Source of the DNA: an alpha proteobacterium HIMB114
GTDB taxonomy: Bacteria; Pseudomonadota; Alphaproteobacteria; Pelagibacterales; Pelagibacteraceae
NCBI GenBank assembly: GCA_000163555.2
Contig: ADAC02000001.1
Coordinates: 806,001 to 870,000 of the forward strand
Direction of reading: 5' to 3'
Length of the DNA: 64,000 nt
Of this stretch, positions 1 through 9,125 are shown piece after piece. A model generated the notes under the pieces. That model worked only from the letters and a program-made list of their open reading frames with translations. It had not been told where the DNA came from and made no database searches. The translations under genes and the position numbers were made by a program. The number at the start of each line of letters is the position of its first letter. The first letter of the stretch is position 1.

Positions 1-662
1 GTCTGATCTAAATTTTTTAGCATTTTTTTATCCATTAATTTTGTTTTTTTGTCTTGATCTTTAAGTATATCATATGATTTTCTCGTATAACCTGTAAAAA
101 AAAGTCTAAAGTTTTTCTCTAACTTTTTTAAAAACATATTTGAAATTTTTAATTTTTTTACTTTAGAGGAATTGTCTTTATAAAAATAATACTCATTTAA
201 GCCACCATAACTTGATACATATTGATCCTGTTTTCCCACTGCTTCTTTCAACTTATTTATTTCTATATCACATGCAATTTCTGCTATTTTTTTTTTTGAT
301 AATTTTATATTTTTATAAAAACTTAAAATATTTGTTAAAGTTACTGCAAAACATCCAGATGAGCCTAAGCCTGTACCAGCTGGAATATCAGCGTGGCTGG
401 CTAGATGTATAGGTCGTCTAATATTAAAGTATTTTAAAGTTTCTCTAAATAATGGGTGTCTGATGTTTTGAACCTTGTTTGCTATCTCCAGCTCGGAATA
501 ATTTAAAATGAATTTATTATTAAATGTTTCACCTAAACTAATATAAATATACTTATCAATTGCTATTGAAACTAAATATCCATTCCTTTTTTTATAATAA
601 GAAGGTAAATCTGTACCACCGCCACCCAAGGGAATTCTTAAAGGACTTCTAGCAATTATCAA
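1..662 (-). CDS. hddA: GHMP heptose-7-phosphate kinase (HddA-like), 3' end outside the window
   Basis: About 220 N-terminal residues are visible; the C-terminus lies beyond the left edge. The GHMP kinase family is shown by an N-terminal PLRIPLGGGGTDLPS segment and a PAGTGLGSSGCF ATP-binding loop. HddA enzymes phosphorylate D-glycero-D-manno-heptose 7-phosphate at C1 in the cytoplasm, on the way to GDP-heptose. The chosen start is TTG at 662-660, which overlaps the TGA stop of the upstream transaldolase in a TTGA junction and keeps the conserved N-terminus. It is clearly paralogous to the kinase at 18056-19033, so the island carries two such kinases. Family assignment is firm. The exact sugar is inferred from the neighbouring GmhA, GmhB and HddC genes. 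Confidence 0.85.
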   Translation of the reverse strand, partial: MIIARSPLRIPLGGGGTDLPSYYKKRNGYLVSIAIDKYIYISLGETFNNKFILNYSELEIANKVQNIRHPLFRETLKYFNIRRPIHLASHADIPAGTGLGSSGCFAVTLTNILSFYKNIKLSKKKIAEIACDIEINKLKEAVGKQDQYVSSYGGLNEYYFYKDNSSKVKKLKISNMFLKKLEKNFRLFFTGYTRKSYDILKDQDKKTKLMDKKMLKNLDQ

Positions 663-1372
663 ATTTTATAACCTGCTTTTCTTGCATCCTTATAAAACAT
701 TTGAACTGTCTCCAAAGAATACTTCTCTAAATTTTTTCCAATAATATTAATTTTGTTAAGTATATTTGTCGGTACAGTAATTATATCACATTTAGTTTCT
801 ATAGCCTCAATTATATTGTAAAGCTCTCTTGTACTAGCCCAAAGAATTTTGATTTTTTTCTTATTTTTCTTTGTATTTTTTGCATAATGAATAAATGATT
901 TTGGATTTTGACCAGCATCTGCAATTCTCCCACAAAAAATAGAAATAATTGCAGGTGTTTTTTTGTTTAAAGATTTTATAACTTGTTTTATTTGTTTTTT
1001 TGTAAAAATTGCAGTTATATTTAATTTCACACCTTCATCAGATAACTTCTTAATTACTTTATACATCGCAATTTTTTTGGTATTTGTAACTGGTATTTTA
1101 ACAAAAATTTTTTTACTCCAACTAGATATAATTTTAGCTTGTCTATATATATTTTTTTCATCATCGGCAAATATTTCAAATGAAATTGGTTTATTAATTT
1201 TTTTTAAAATTTTTTTTGCAAATTTTTCGTAATTAGTTACACCTGATGCTTTCATCAAAGATGGATTGGTTGTTAGTCCCGATATATAGTTCAATTTATT
1301 AAAATAAGTTATTTCTTTTTCATTTGCACCATCAGCATATATCTGTATGTTTTTTAATTTTTTTTTAAGCAT
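659..1372 (-). CDS. Transaldolase-family protein (small, MipB/TalC type)
   Basis: A 237-residue TIM-barrel aldolase of the short transaldolase/fructose-6-phosphate aldolase group. It has TTNPS at about residues 34-38, the Schiff-base lysine in FVKIPV (about K92), and an LNITAIFT strand. The family moves dihydroxyacetone units between sugar phosphates, or cleaves fructose 6-phosphate. It sits inside a heptose operon, overlapping the phosphatase gene upstream by 8 nt and the HddA-like kinase downstream by 4 nt. This suggests it helps set the pool of sedoheptulose 7-phosphate, the substrate of GmhA. That role is inference; housekeeping use in the pentose phosphate pathway is also possible. The symbol is left empty because tal and fsa cannot be told apart here. 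Confidence 0.85.
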   Translation of the reverse strand: MLKKKLKNIQIYADGANEKEITYFNKLNYISGLTTNPSLMKASGVTNYEKFAKKILKKINKPISFEIFADDEKNIYRQAKIISSWSKKIFVKIPVTNTKKIAMYKVIKKLSDEGVKLNITAIFTKKQIKQVIKSLNKKTPAIISIFCGRIADAGQNPKSFIHYAKNTKKNKKKIKILWASTRELYNIIEAIETKCDIITVPTNILNKINIIGKNLEKYSLETVQMFYKDARKAGYKI

Positions 1373-1889
1373 TGATTATTTTTAAACATCCTACTAAATT
1401 TTTAATCATAAAATCTGGTTTATACAAAACTTTTTCATTGTAATCGTAATCAAGAAAAATACTTTTACAACCTGATTTTTTTGCTGCCCCCAAATCTCTC
1501 CACCTATCTCCAATAAAGTAGCATGAATTCAAATCTAGATTATATTTTTTTTTTGCCATAAATATCATTCCAGGATTTGGTTTTCTATTTTTACATTTAT
1601 CATTTTTACAATAACAAACATAAATATCATCCAATACAAGATCCTTTTCAATTTTTCTGTTTATTTGTTTAATATTCTTTAATGTGTTTTCATTTCTTTT
1701 AAAATCTGGCTGATTAGTTACCATGATTAATAAATATTTTTTTTTTAATTTTTTAACTATTTTTTTTATCCCTCTTACATACTGAATTTCTTCTACTTTT
1801 TTTATTGATTTTGGTTTATTATCTTTATCAACTGGAGCTTTGATTAAAATACCATCTCGATCAAAAAAAATTGCTTTTTTTTTCACCAT
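1365..1889 (-). CDS. gmhB: HAD phosphatase, D-glycero-D-manno-heptose 1,7-bisphosphate 7-phosphatase-like
   Basis: A 174-residue HAD-family phosphatase. Motif I is FFDRDG (nucleophile about D10, acid/base D12), motif II is VTNQ, and the metal-binding motif is IGDRWRD (about D128 and D132). A cysteine cluster before the KPNPGM segment (about C92, C94, C99) recalls the zinc-binding loop of GmhB. GmhB removes the C7 phosphate from heptose 1,7-bisphosphate, following the GHMP or PfkB kinase step. The gene lies between SIS isomerase and transaldolase genes with overlaps of 7-8 nt, so translation is probably coupled. Histidinol-phosphatase-like HADs look similar, but the context favours heptose. 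Confidence 0.85.
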   Translation of the reverse strand: MVKKKAIFFDRDGILIKAPVDKDNKPKSIKKVEEIQYVRGIKKIVKKLKKKYLLIMVTNQPDFKRNENTLKNIKQINRKIEKDLVLDDIYVCYCKNDKCKNRKPNPGMIFMAKKKYNLDLNSCYFIGDRWRDLGAAKKSGCKSIFLDYDYNEKVLYKPDFMIKNLVGCLKIINA

Positions 1890-2467
1890 TTAGTTTTATT
1901 TTTTTGTAATCTCGGGGAAGTTACTAATAAGTGCCAAATATAGGCTTGGATAGTTTCGCTTACAGGTGTTACTAATTTTGCATCGTCAATCTCTAAAATC
2001 ACAGGCAAATCAACATTTTTTGCTGCATAACCATCTTTTTTGGCTACGATTGCTATTGATTTTGCTTTAATTTTTTTTGCATATTTTATCGCATTGATAA
2101 TATTCAAACTGACTTTTCTTTTAAGGTTTCCTCCACCTACAGAAAAAATAAAAATAATATCTTTGTGACTTAATTTGCTAACTCTCAACCATTCAACCAT
2201 TACAGTTTCCCAGCCTTCATCATTTGTTCTTGCAGTCACTTCAGAAACATTATCTAAAGGATTATAGGTTTCAATATTACACAATTTCCTAAAATCATTC
2301 ACTGCATGAGACGCATTCGCAGCACTTCCCCCAACACCTAAAAAAAAAAGCCTACCACCTTTTTTTTTCATGTTAATAATTAAATCAATTATATTATCAA
2401 AAGTTTGATAATTAATTTTATTTAATGTTTTGTTAAAGTTATTTTTAAAAGTACTATAAAAGTTCAT
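1883..2467 (-). CDS. gmhA: SIS-domain sedoheptulose-7-phosphate isomerase-like protein (copy 1)
   Basis: A 194-residue single SIS domain protein. The phosphosugar-binding loop reads FLGVGGSAANASH (about residues 43-55), a second loop FSVGGGN follows mid-protein, and an SETIQAYIWHLL helix near the C-terminus occupies the place of the GmhA catalytic His helix. GmhA converts sedoheptulose 7-phosphate into D-glycero-D-manno-heptose 7-phosphate. It overlaps the nucleotidyltransferase gene by 14 nt and gmhB by 7 nt. A second SIS gene lies at 5366-5932; this copy is the more divergent at the catalytic helix, so it may handle a different phosphosugar. Confidence 0.8.
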   Translation of the reverse strand: MNFYSTFKNNFNKTLNKINYQTFDNIIDLIINMKKKGGRLFFLGVGGSAANASHAVNDFRKLCNIETYNPLDNVSEVTARTNDEGWETVMVEWLRVSKLSHKDIIFIFSVGGGNLKRKVSLNIINAIKYAKKIKAKSIAIVAKKDGYAAKNVDLPVILEIDDAKLVTPVSETIQAYIWHLLVTSPRLQKNKTKW

Positions 2468-3140
2468 TATTTATTTTTTTTTTAAATTCTTTAATACCAT
2501 GAAGACTTCCAATTTCATAAAATTTTTTATTTACCCTATGAATACATATTTTATTTTTTTCTATCAAGTCTTTAACCATATTATTTAATGATATTTTTTG
2601 TATTTTTTTACGAAATAAAAATTTTTTTTTAAAAATTAAAATGCCATAGTCTATATAATTAGCTTTTATAGATTTTCCATAACTTATTATTTTGTTTTTT
2701 TTTATTGTTATATTTGCCTCATGATTTGATACCAATGATTTAGAAACTACTGTTATGACACAATCACATTCTCTCTTTTTAAATAAATTATATATTTTTT
2801 TATAATTTATGTTCAAATAACTGTCTCCATAAGTAACAAAAAAAATATTATTTAATTTCTTTCTACTATTAATCAAAGCTCCTCCTGTATCTAGCATCTT
2901 CTTTTCTATAGAGTAGTTAATATTGACTTTATCAGACTTTAGCTTATTTAAAGTTTTTGTTATTTTTTGGTATTTATAGCCCAAACAGTAAACAAAATCT
3001 TTAAATCCTTTTTTTCTTAAAAGATCATATTGGTAAATAATAAAAGGTTTTTTTTTAAATTTTATCAAGCATTTTGGGTCTTTTTTTGAAATTGATTTTA
3101 CTCTAGTTCCTTTACCGCCATTTAAAATTATAATTTGCAT
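2454..3140 (-). CDS. hddC: Sugar-1-phosphate nucleotidyltransferase, HddC-like
   Basis: A 228-residue GT-A-like nucleotidyltransferase. It opens with the NTP-binding signature LNGGKGTRVKSISKKDPKCL and carries a TYGDSYLN segment supplying the metal-binding aspartate. Proteins of this short type activate sugar 1-phosphates with GTP or CTP. Among GmhA-, GmhB- and HddA-like genes the best guess is a D-glycero-D-manno-heptose 1-phosphate guanylyltransferase, completing GDP-heptose. Nucleotide choice cannot be read from the sequence. Only 3 nt separate it from the membrane transferase gene upstream. Confidence 0.8.
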   Translation of the reverse strand: MQIIILNGGKGTRVKSISKKDPKCLIKFKKKPFIIYQYDLLRKKGFKDFVYCLGYKYQKITKTLNKLKSDKVNINYSIEKKMLDTGGALINSRKKLNNIFFVTYGDSYLNINYKKIYNLFKKRECDCVITVVSKSLVSNHEANITIKKNKIISYGKSIKANYIDYGILIFKKKFLFRKKIQKISLNNMVKDLIEKNKICIHRVNKKFYEIGSLHGIKEFKKKINNELL

Positions 3141-3143
3141 TTT

Positions 3144-4172
3144 TTATGAAAACTTTTTTAAGTTATAATATATTATGAAATATAAAAAAATTTGAAAAAT
3201 AAAAATTATTAAGCATATAATTTCGTCATTGTAAAAAATAATTGAAGGCAATATCGTTATAAAGTAAACAGTATTAATAATCACTGATGTTACTGGATTT
3301 GCATTTTTTTTATTTTTTATAAAATTATATAGAAGCATATGTAAGTGTTCTTTGTCTGGAAGAAAGGGATTTTTTTTTTTTATAATTTTACGAAATACTG
3401 AAAAAAAAATTTCGAAAAACATATAAAATAAAATATTTGCAAAGAAAAAAGGGGTAGCTATATTTTTACTTGATAAAAGTATAATCAAAACTGATAAATT
3501 TGCACCTATAAAATATGCACCTCCATCGCCTAAAAAAATATTTGATTTAGGAAAGTTAAAAAGGCAAAATAAAATTTTGACTGTCAAAAGAATATATAAA
3601 TAATTTTTTAAATCATTTTGTAAAGTGTTTCCAAATAACCAGATTATGATTGATAAAATTATGATGCTATGAATACTCAATAAACCATTAAAGCCATCTA
3701 TCAAATTAGCTCCATTTATTATAAAAAAAATAGCCATTAGGACTAAAATAAAAGCAAAAGGATTATAATTATTTAAATAATCAAGAATATAAAATCCAAA
3801 ATTATCAACTCTTAGTTCAAATAAATAAATTAGAATTGAATTTGAAATTATCATCAAAATAAATCTTTTACTTGGACTTGTAATAATTTTTAAATCATCG
3901 ATCGTACCAATTATATAATTTAAAAAACTAAAAGAAAAAACTATCAAGACAAGGTTAGATGGTTGATGAATGGATAAGTAAAAAATTATTGAAAAAGAAA
4001 TTATTGAACCACCTATCCTTGGTGTAGCTATCTTATGGTAGCTTTGAGGTTTTAAAAAATTGTCGTCTATAAAGAGTTTTTTTATTTTATTATGTTTAAA
4101 AATATAAAGTAAAATAAAAAAAAAAATTACTATTAATAAATTACTTAATATCATGGGCTTTTGAATGTTCAC
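3144..4172 (-). CDS. Polyprenyl-phosphate sugar-1-phosphate transferase (WecA/MraY family)
   Basis: A 342-residue multi-pass membrane protein of glycosyltransferase family 4 (polyprenyl type). It shows the DD pair in GTIDDLK (about residues 92-93), NLIDGFNGL, the catalytic FLGDGGAY segment and the HLHM motif near residue 277. The family transfers a sugar phosphate from a UDP-sugar to undecaprenyl phosphate at the inner membrane, starting a lipid-linked glycan. A start at the internal Met7 would shorten the overlap with the upstream ligase gene. The gene contains a run of 12 T at 3370-3381 with the frame intact. The donor sugar is unknown. Confidence 0.88.
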   Translation of the reverse strand: MNIQKPMILSNLLIVIFFFILLYIFKHNKIKKLFIDDNFLKPQSYHKIATPRIGGSIISFSIIFYLSIHQPSNLVLIVFSFSFLNYIIGTIDDLKIITSPSKRFILMIISNSILIYLFELRVDNFGFYILDYLNNYNPFAFILVLMAIFFIINGANLIDGFNGLLSIHSIIILSIIIWLFGNTLQNDLKNYLYILLTVKILFCLFNFPKSNIFLGDGGAYFIGANLSVLIILLSSKNIATPFFFANILFYMFFEIFFSVFRKIIKKKNPFLPDKEHLHMLLYNFIKNKKNANPVTSVIINTVYFITILPSIIFYNDEIICLIIFIFQIFLYFIIYYNLKKFS

Positions 4173-5385
4173 AAATATAAAAAATTAAGAAAAAAAATAG
4201 CAAACATAGGTGGTGATTATTAAAAATATTACCCTGTGGTCTTAACGGCAACAAATGAATGATTAAACCAAGATGAAGAAAATTAATATATATTAAATTT
4301 TTATTGTTAAAAAATATTATTTTAATTAAATTACGTAAATATTTATAACAAATAATTATAAAAAATATAATTAAAAATAAAAAACCAAAAATTCCAGTTT
4401 CGGCCAATAATTGAAAATAAAAATTGTGAGGATGGGTACTGCATTGTTGATAGTTTATACATTTGTCTCTAAATGATTTTATACCGTGCCCTAAAATTTT
4501 TTTATCTAAAAACATATTATATGATGTTACTAAAAGTTTAGTATGAATTGGAGAAATATAAGAAAAATCTAAAATTTCTGATTTTTTTCCGATCTGAATA
4601 TTTGTATCATAACCTACATTATCTTTAATATCACTTATAAATCTTTCATTATATTTATCTGAATATAATAGATTAAACAAAATAATAGTTAGATAAATTG
4701 CAAAAGCTAAATAAGCTATAATTTTTTTATGATATGATATCAATACACCCGCAGCTAAAACTATAGATAAAATAAATGCAGTCCTTTGACCAGAAAAGAA
4801 AATTAATGGCATAATTATTAAGAAAAAAAAAACCAAAATTATATTTTGAATTTTCTTATCTTCAGGGCAGGTATAAAATATTAAAGGTGATATAAATAAT
4901 AAATAAGAACCTAAAATATATTCATCACCAAATAATCCTGAAAGTCTCTTCGGGTCATTTTTTTCTAAACCAAAAATGTTTTTTTCGAATAAGAGCTGTA
5001 TATAAGCATCTAAACAAAAAAAAGACAGTATGATAATTAATGAAAAAAAAAATTTATCTTTGAATTTATAATTTTTTCTAAATATTGATATTCCAATTAT
5101 TGAAAATAAAATAAACCTTAAAAAAGATACACTCTCAAAAAAATAGATTATATTTTGATGTAAAAAACTTACTATTAATAAAAATAAAAAAAAAAAAATC
5201 AAAAATTTTACTTCTTTCAAATATTTCTTTGAATAAAAAAAAAAGGTAAAAAAAAATAAACTAAAAATAACTGTAACAATGTCTGACAATAAAGCACCGG
5301 AAATTAAAATTGCAGGATACAATAATAACAAGTAACCTAAATAATTTATAGCATTGTTATAAATTTTATCGTTTAATATCATCAT
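4141..5385 (-). CDS. O-antigen ligase / polymerase family membrane protein
   Basis: A 414-residue, highly hydrophobic protein with about ten or more membrane segments. Toward the C-terminus it has the HPHNFYFQLLAETG motif, the periplasmic-loop signature of the WaaL/Wzy (O-antigen ligase) superfamily. Such proteins join undecaprenyl-linked glycan to a lipid A core, or polymerise repeat units. It overlaps the SIS gene upstream by 20 nt and the WecA-like gene downstream. Ligase and polymerase cannot be separated by sequence. Because the island also has an ABC exporter, which needs no Wzy, ligase is favoured. Confidence 0.85.
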   Translation of the reverse strand: MMILNDKIYNNAINYLGYLLLLYPAILISGALLSDIVTVIFSLFFFTFFFYSKKYLKEVKFLIFFFLFLLIVSFLHQNIIYFFESVSFLRFILFSIIGISIFRKNYKFKDKFFFSLIIILSFFCLDAYIQLLFEKNIFGLEKNDPKRLSGLFGDEYILGSYLLFISPLIFYTCPEDKKIQNIILVFFFLIIMPLIFFSGQRTAFILSIVLAAGVLISYHKKIIAYLAFAIYLTIILFNLLYSDKYNERFISDIKDNVGYDTNIQIGKKSEILDFSYISPIHTKLLVTSYNMFLDKKILGHGIKSFRDKCINYQQCSTHPHNFYFQLLAETGIFGFLFLIIFFIIICYKYLRNLIKIIFFNNKNLIYINFLHLGLIIHLLPLRPQGNIFNNHHLCLLFFFLIFYICEHSKAHDIK

Positions 5386-5932
5386 GACATATTTCTTTCA
5401 TTATAATGTGTCCGATCATCATATGAATATCTTCACATAGCTGCATGTCATACGAAGGTACGTGTAAGGTGAAGTTTGCAATTTTCTTTAGTTGTCCCCC
5501 ATCAAATCCAACAATAGCAATAACTTTACCCTTTTTCCTCTTAAAATACTTAGCCGCTTTTATTAAATTTTTAGATTTGCCGCTGCCACTAATGCATACT
5601 AGAATATCTTTTGACTTCACTTGATTTTCTAATTGTTCTAAAAATATATTATCATAACTAATATCATTAGATGTTGCGGTTATAATTCCTAAATTATCGC
5701 AAAGAGAAATACTTTTAAATTGCTTAATTTTTTTTTTTATAAATTTATTCCAATCTGTTACATAATGCGAAGCATTATAAGCACTACCACCATTTCCACA
5801 TGTATATACTATACCACCTTTTTTACCTGCATCTGAAATAATTTTAGAGCACTCTGATATTTTTTCAAAATTAATTTTTTTAAACAATAAAGCGTGATGA
5901 TTAAAATAACTCTTTGAAATTCTTTTTATCAT
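5366..5932 (-). CDS. gmhA: SIS-domain phosphoheptose isomerase (copy 2)
   Basis: A 188-residue SIS protein closer to classical GmhA than the copy at 1883-2467. It has the CGNGGSAYNASH loop, a CISGSGKS second loop, and a C-terminal EDIHMMIGHIIMK helix that matches the GmhA catalytic histidine helix. The predicted reaction is sedoheptulose 7-phosphate to D-glycero-D-manno-heptose 7-phosphate. It overlaps the glycosyltransferase gene upstream by 4 nt and the O-antigen ligase gene downstream by 20 nt. Two GmhA-like genes and two HddA-like kinases in one island suggest two heptose branches, which is inference. Confidence 0.85.
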   Translation of the reverse strand: MIKRISKSYFNHHALLFKKINFEKISECSKIISDAGKKGGIVYTCGNGGSAYNASHYVTDWNKFIKKKIKQFKSISLCDNLGIITATSNDISYDNIFLEQLENQVKSKDILVCISGSGKSKNLIKAAKYFKRKKGKVIAIVGFDGGQLKKIANFTLHVPSYDMQLCEDIHMMIGHIIMKEICHDDIKR

Positions 5933-6678
5933 TTTCTAATTAAAAAATATTTTTTTTTAAAATTGTTTATTCCAAGCTTAGTAAAAATAACAATTATTTT
6001 AAAAAGACTAAATTGTAAAACATTTTTATATATTAAGAATAGCGACTTTAAATTCTTAAGTAGATTTTTTGATCTATTGTCTTGTGAAATGGTTAAATAT
6101 GTCAAATTAACATTATAAAAATATAAATAATTAATTCTTTTTAATATCATTATCCACCACAAATAATCTTCCGCATATTCAGAGAAATATTTTTTTGGTA
6201 TCTTCATTAGAAGAGACCTATAACAAACAACTGATGAATTTGCCACGGGTCTTGAGACAATTAAATTTTTTAACAAAATTTTTTTTGGAAAGTTACTAAT
6301 AGAATATTTTTTAAAATTTTTTATATATACAAAGCCAGTACAACAAAATTTATTTCTCTGCAGCTTAAGATATTGTAAATATAATTTTCTTCTATCCCAA
6401 TAATCATCAGAGTCCAAAAATGCAATAATTGAACCTGTTGCCTTTTTTATTCCAAAATACCTTGCATCAGCTAATGTTCTATTTTTTGGAAACCTAAAAA
6501 ATTTAACTTTATTTTTTAGATTAAAGCTTCTAATATTTTCAAAAGTTTTATCGATTGAATAAGAGTCAACAACTATAATTTCGAAGTTTTTAAAATTTTG
6601 ACTTAACACTGAGTTTATTGATTTTCTAATTGTTTTAGATGAATTTAAAGTTGGTATTATTATACTAATTTTTTTCAT
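5929..6678 (-). CDS. Family 2 glycosyltransferase
   Basis: A 249-residue GT-A fold enzyme. It starts with ISIIIPTLNSSKTI, has the VVDSYSIDKT segment, and carries a metal-binding FLDSDDYWD motif near residue 90, followed by a conserved C-terminal acidic region (EYAEDYLWW). GT2 enzymes use nucleotide-activated sugars to extend glycan chains on the cytoplasmic face of the membrane. It overlaps its neighbours by 4 and 14 nt within a continuous minus-strand run. Donor and acceptor are unknown. Confidence 0.88.
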   Translation of the reverse strand: MKKISIIIPTLNSSKTIRKSINSVLSQNFKNFEIIVVDSYSIDKTFENIRSFNLKNKVKFFRFPKNRTLADARYFGIKKATGSIIAFLDSDDYWDRRKLYLQYLKLQRNKFCCTGFVYIKNFKKYSISNFPKKILLKNLIVSRPVANSSVVCYRSLLMKIPKKYFSEYAEDYLWWIMILKRINYLYFYNVNLTYLTISQDNRSKNLLKNLKSLFLIYKNVLQFSLFKIIVIFTKLGINNFKKKYFLIRK

Positions 6679-8215
6679 TAGCTAATTTTAATTCAGATCT
6701 TAAACTGGATACTAAAAAAGTTATAAAAACAAAATATATTAAAAAATATCCGAATTGTAAAATTAAATACTTTTTATTTAAATTGTCTATAAATTTAATT
6801 TTAGTATTTATATTGTTTTTGCCTAAATAAATTAATCTACCAATTCCTGTTTGTGGGTAAAAAAATTTAGAATTTATTTCTTGGTCATTGATAACAATTT
6901 TATCTTTATTAAATAATTTATTTATAAAAATTTTATTTGCAAATACAACATTATTAAATTCTAAACTATTGATAGGATAATTATACATCAAATATTTTTT
7001 ATTTATTTTTGGATTAATATTTTTTATTGCTGGTCCTTTTGGCTTATTTAATATTACAGTTCCATTAATATATTCAGTAATAGCAAAATTTCGATATTCT
7101 ATACTAGGTAAATTTGCACAAGTTATAAATACAAAAAATATTAAAAAATATTTTTTTGCTTTATTTTTTTTCATTAAGAAATTATAACCACTAATAAATT
7201 CTGGTATAAAAATAAAATAGACTGGAATTAAATGTCTATTGCCAGCGACACCACCATGATATCCATCATAAAATGAAAGTGTAAGACTAAGAAAAAAAAT
7301 ACTTAAAATTTTTAGCACTGTCTTACTTTTTTTCCATCCAAAAAATAAAAGGATAACTGGTATTAAAGAATAAGTTATAAACCCTGCACTTGATGAGAAT
7401 AACAAATTAAACAAATTATTAATATATTCACCAAAATCTGTTACTAAAACTTGAGAATAAGCGTAGTTTTTTGTTTGTCCAAAATCAAAGCACAAAACTT
7501 TTAATAAAAAATAACAAATGAGAATTAATATACACAATCCTAACTCTTTAATTTTTTTTTCAGGCAAGGAAAATATTTTATAGTCACTTACTCTTAAAAA
7601 AAAAATAATTACAAAGTAAAATGGTTTGATTAAAATTATAATAAAATCTATGAAAAAAATTGAAATTTGACTTTTTAGAAAAAATCTTAAACAAAATAAC
7701 AATAATGTTAATGACCCTATAAACTGACCAGTAAAAAAACTTATAACCCCAGTCCCAAAAAAAATAACAATAGATAAAAATAATGATCTTTCAGAACTAA
7801 TATTGCTTCTCCTGCATATTTTAAAAAAGAAATACATACTTAAAGTACAGTAAAAAGATAATATCCAACCAGAAAAATATTGATGAAAGAAAAGTGTATC
7901 TAAATTAATTGCACTCGTAAAAAAACTAACAAATTGAAAGGAGATATAGGCTTGAACAACCCATATAAATCGATGGTAATAAGTATAATAACTATGTTTT
8001 TGTATATCGTTATAATATTGCCTTTTACCATTTTCACTTCTTAACATTTCAAAATATTCTGTAAAATTTCCATTAAAGTTTTCAAAATTATAGATAAAGT
8101 TAAATACTTCCAAATCATCAGAACCTAATCGTCCCCTGAATAAAAGTGTTGATAATAAAATTAACAAAATTAATAGAAAAAGATTTTGTTGCCTTGATAA
8201 AATATTATTTTTCAT
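6665..8215 (-). CDS. Multi-pass membrane protein, probable GT-C-type glycosyltransferase
   Basis: A 516-residue membrane protein with roughly ten or more hydrophobic segments, followed by a soluble stretch and a final helix near the C-terminus. Just after the first helix is an acidic GRLGSDDLE motif, placed like the Asp/Glu motif in the first periplasmic loop of GT-C (PMT/ArnT-like) transferases, which use polyprenyl-linked sugars. No closer family was recognised. The gene overlaps its neighbours by 14 and 11 nt. The alternative is a Wzy-like polymerase. The GT-C call rests on the topology and the one acidic motif. Confidence 0.6.
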   Translation of the reverse strand: MKNNILSRQQNLFLLILLILLSTLLFRGRLGSDDLEVFNFIYNFENFNGNFTEYFEMLRSENGKRQYYNDIQKHSYYTYYHRFIWVVQAYISFQFVSFFTSAINLDTLFFHQYFSGWILSFYCTLSMYFFFKICRRSNISSERSLFLSIVIFFGTGVISFFTGQFIGSLTLLLFCLRFFLKSQISIFFIDFIIILIKPFYFVIIFFLRVSDYKIFSLPEKKIKELGLCILILICYFLLKVLCFDFGQTKNYAYSQVLVTDFGEYINNLFNLLFSSSAGFITYSLIPVILLFFGWKKSKTVLKILSIFFLSLTLSFYDGYHGGVAGNRHLIPVYFIFIPEFISGYNFLMKKNKAKKYFLIFFVFITCANLPSIEYRNFAITEYINGTVILNKPKGPAIKNINPKINKKYLMYNYPINSLEFNNVVFANKIFINKLFNKDKIVINDQEINSKFFYPQTGIGRLIYLGKNNINTKIKFIDNLNKKYLILQFGYFLIYFVFITFLVSSLRSELKLANEKN

Positions 8216-9125
8216 TCAATATATCTTTAACTATATCCCTTAAATTTTTTTTAGGTGACCAACCCAATTTTCTAATTTTGTTATTATTACCTTGGATGAA
8301 TTTTTCATCGTACTTTCTAAGTAAATTCTTATTTTTTTTAATTATAATTTTTTTATTTAATTGCTTCTTTATAATTTTTAAAATATTTGAAATTTTTTCA
8401 AGTTTGTTAGATGAAATAATATAACTCTCTCCACTTTTACCCCTTTGCATTAATAAGTATAAAGCAGTTACTGTATCATCAACATGAGAAAAATCTCTAA
8501 GGTTATTAATATTACCAACCTTTAATAAGATAGTTTTATTTTTTTTTTGTTTTATTATTTGTGATTTAAAATCTTGAAAAACATCAAAGTTTTTTCCTGA
8601 TCCAGAGGTATTAAATATAATAGCTCTACAAATATTCATCTTAAACATTTTGAAATATTGAAGACTTAATAAATCTTGTACTAATTTAGATAATCCATAC
8701 AGATGTTCTGGATTTTTTTTGAATTTTTCGTCAATAGGTAGTTCTTCTTTTGAAAAAGAACCAAATTCAGCACTGGAACAAGCTACAATAATTTTTGTTT
8801 TAGAACTATAATTTTTAACACTTTCAAACAAATTTGCTGTACCGATTATATTTGTATTAAGAGTATCAAGTGGAAATTTAAACGAATATGTTGGATGACT
8901 TTTAGCTGCCAAATGAAAAATATAATGTGGTCTAATTTTTTTGATAATTTTTTTTATATCATCAATCTTTCTTACATCACACTTGATAGAATTATTGCCT
9001 AAGCCGGTTATTTTTTTTTTATAATAAGTAGAAAATACCTTATAATTTTTTTTTGCTATTAGAAATTTTCTTAATTTTCTACCGATAAAACCTTCAGCGC
9101 CAGTAATTAATATTTTTTTTTTCAT
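8205..9125 (-). CDS. NAD(P)-dependent sugar reductase, RMD/GMD-like extended SDR
   Basis: A 306-residue extended SDR. It has the nucleotide-binding GAEGFIG motif, an HLAAKSH strand, the Ser of ACSSAEFG, and a catalytic YGLSK (Y-x3-K). The later segments FNTSGSGKN and RDFSHVDDTV resemble GDP-4-dehydro-6-deoxy-D-mannose reductase (RMD) and GDP-mannose 4,6-dehydratase. The probable substrate is a GDP-linked 4-keto-6-deoxysugar, possibly a GDP-heptose derivative in this operon. It is joined by overlaps of 4 nt upstream and 11 nt downstream. The exact reaction is not decided by sequence. Confidence 0.8.
   Translation of the reverse strand: MKKKILITGAEGFIGRKLRKFLIAKKNYKVFSTYYKKKITGLGNNSIKCDVRKIDDIKKIIKKIRPHYIFHLAAKSHPTYSFKFPLDTLNTNIIGTANLFESVKNYSSKTKIIVACSSAEFGSFSKEELPIDEKFKKNPEHLYGLSKLVQDLLSLQYFKMFKMNICRAIIFNTSGSGKNFDVFQDFKSQIIKQKKNKTILLKVGNINNLRDFSHVDDTVTALYLLMQRGKSGESYIISSNKLEKISNILKIIKKQLNKKIIIKKNKNLLRKYDEKFIQGNNNKIRKLGWSPKKNLRDIVKDILNEK

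Noticed and set aside
212-412. A 66-codon plus-strand frame
   Set aside because: It is the antisense shadow of the HddA-like kinase gene; composition and the GHMP motifs favour the other strand.
3370-3381. Long homopolymer tracts in coding regions (12 T here; also 13 A at 5186-5198, 13 T at 23460-23472, 12 T at 49846-49857) as phase-variation switches
   Set aside because: Such tracts also occur in the housekeeping M23 gene and fit the extreme AT bias; all frames are intact, so there is no direct sign of switching. Read-level length variation would be needed to revive the idea.
8146-8424. A 92-codon plus-strand hydrophobic frame
   Set aside because: It is antisense to the ends of the GT-C-like and RMD-like genes; hydrophobic frames opposite Lys/Asn-rich genes are expected here.
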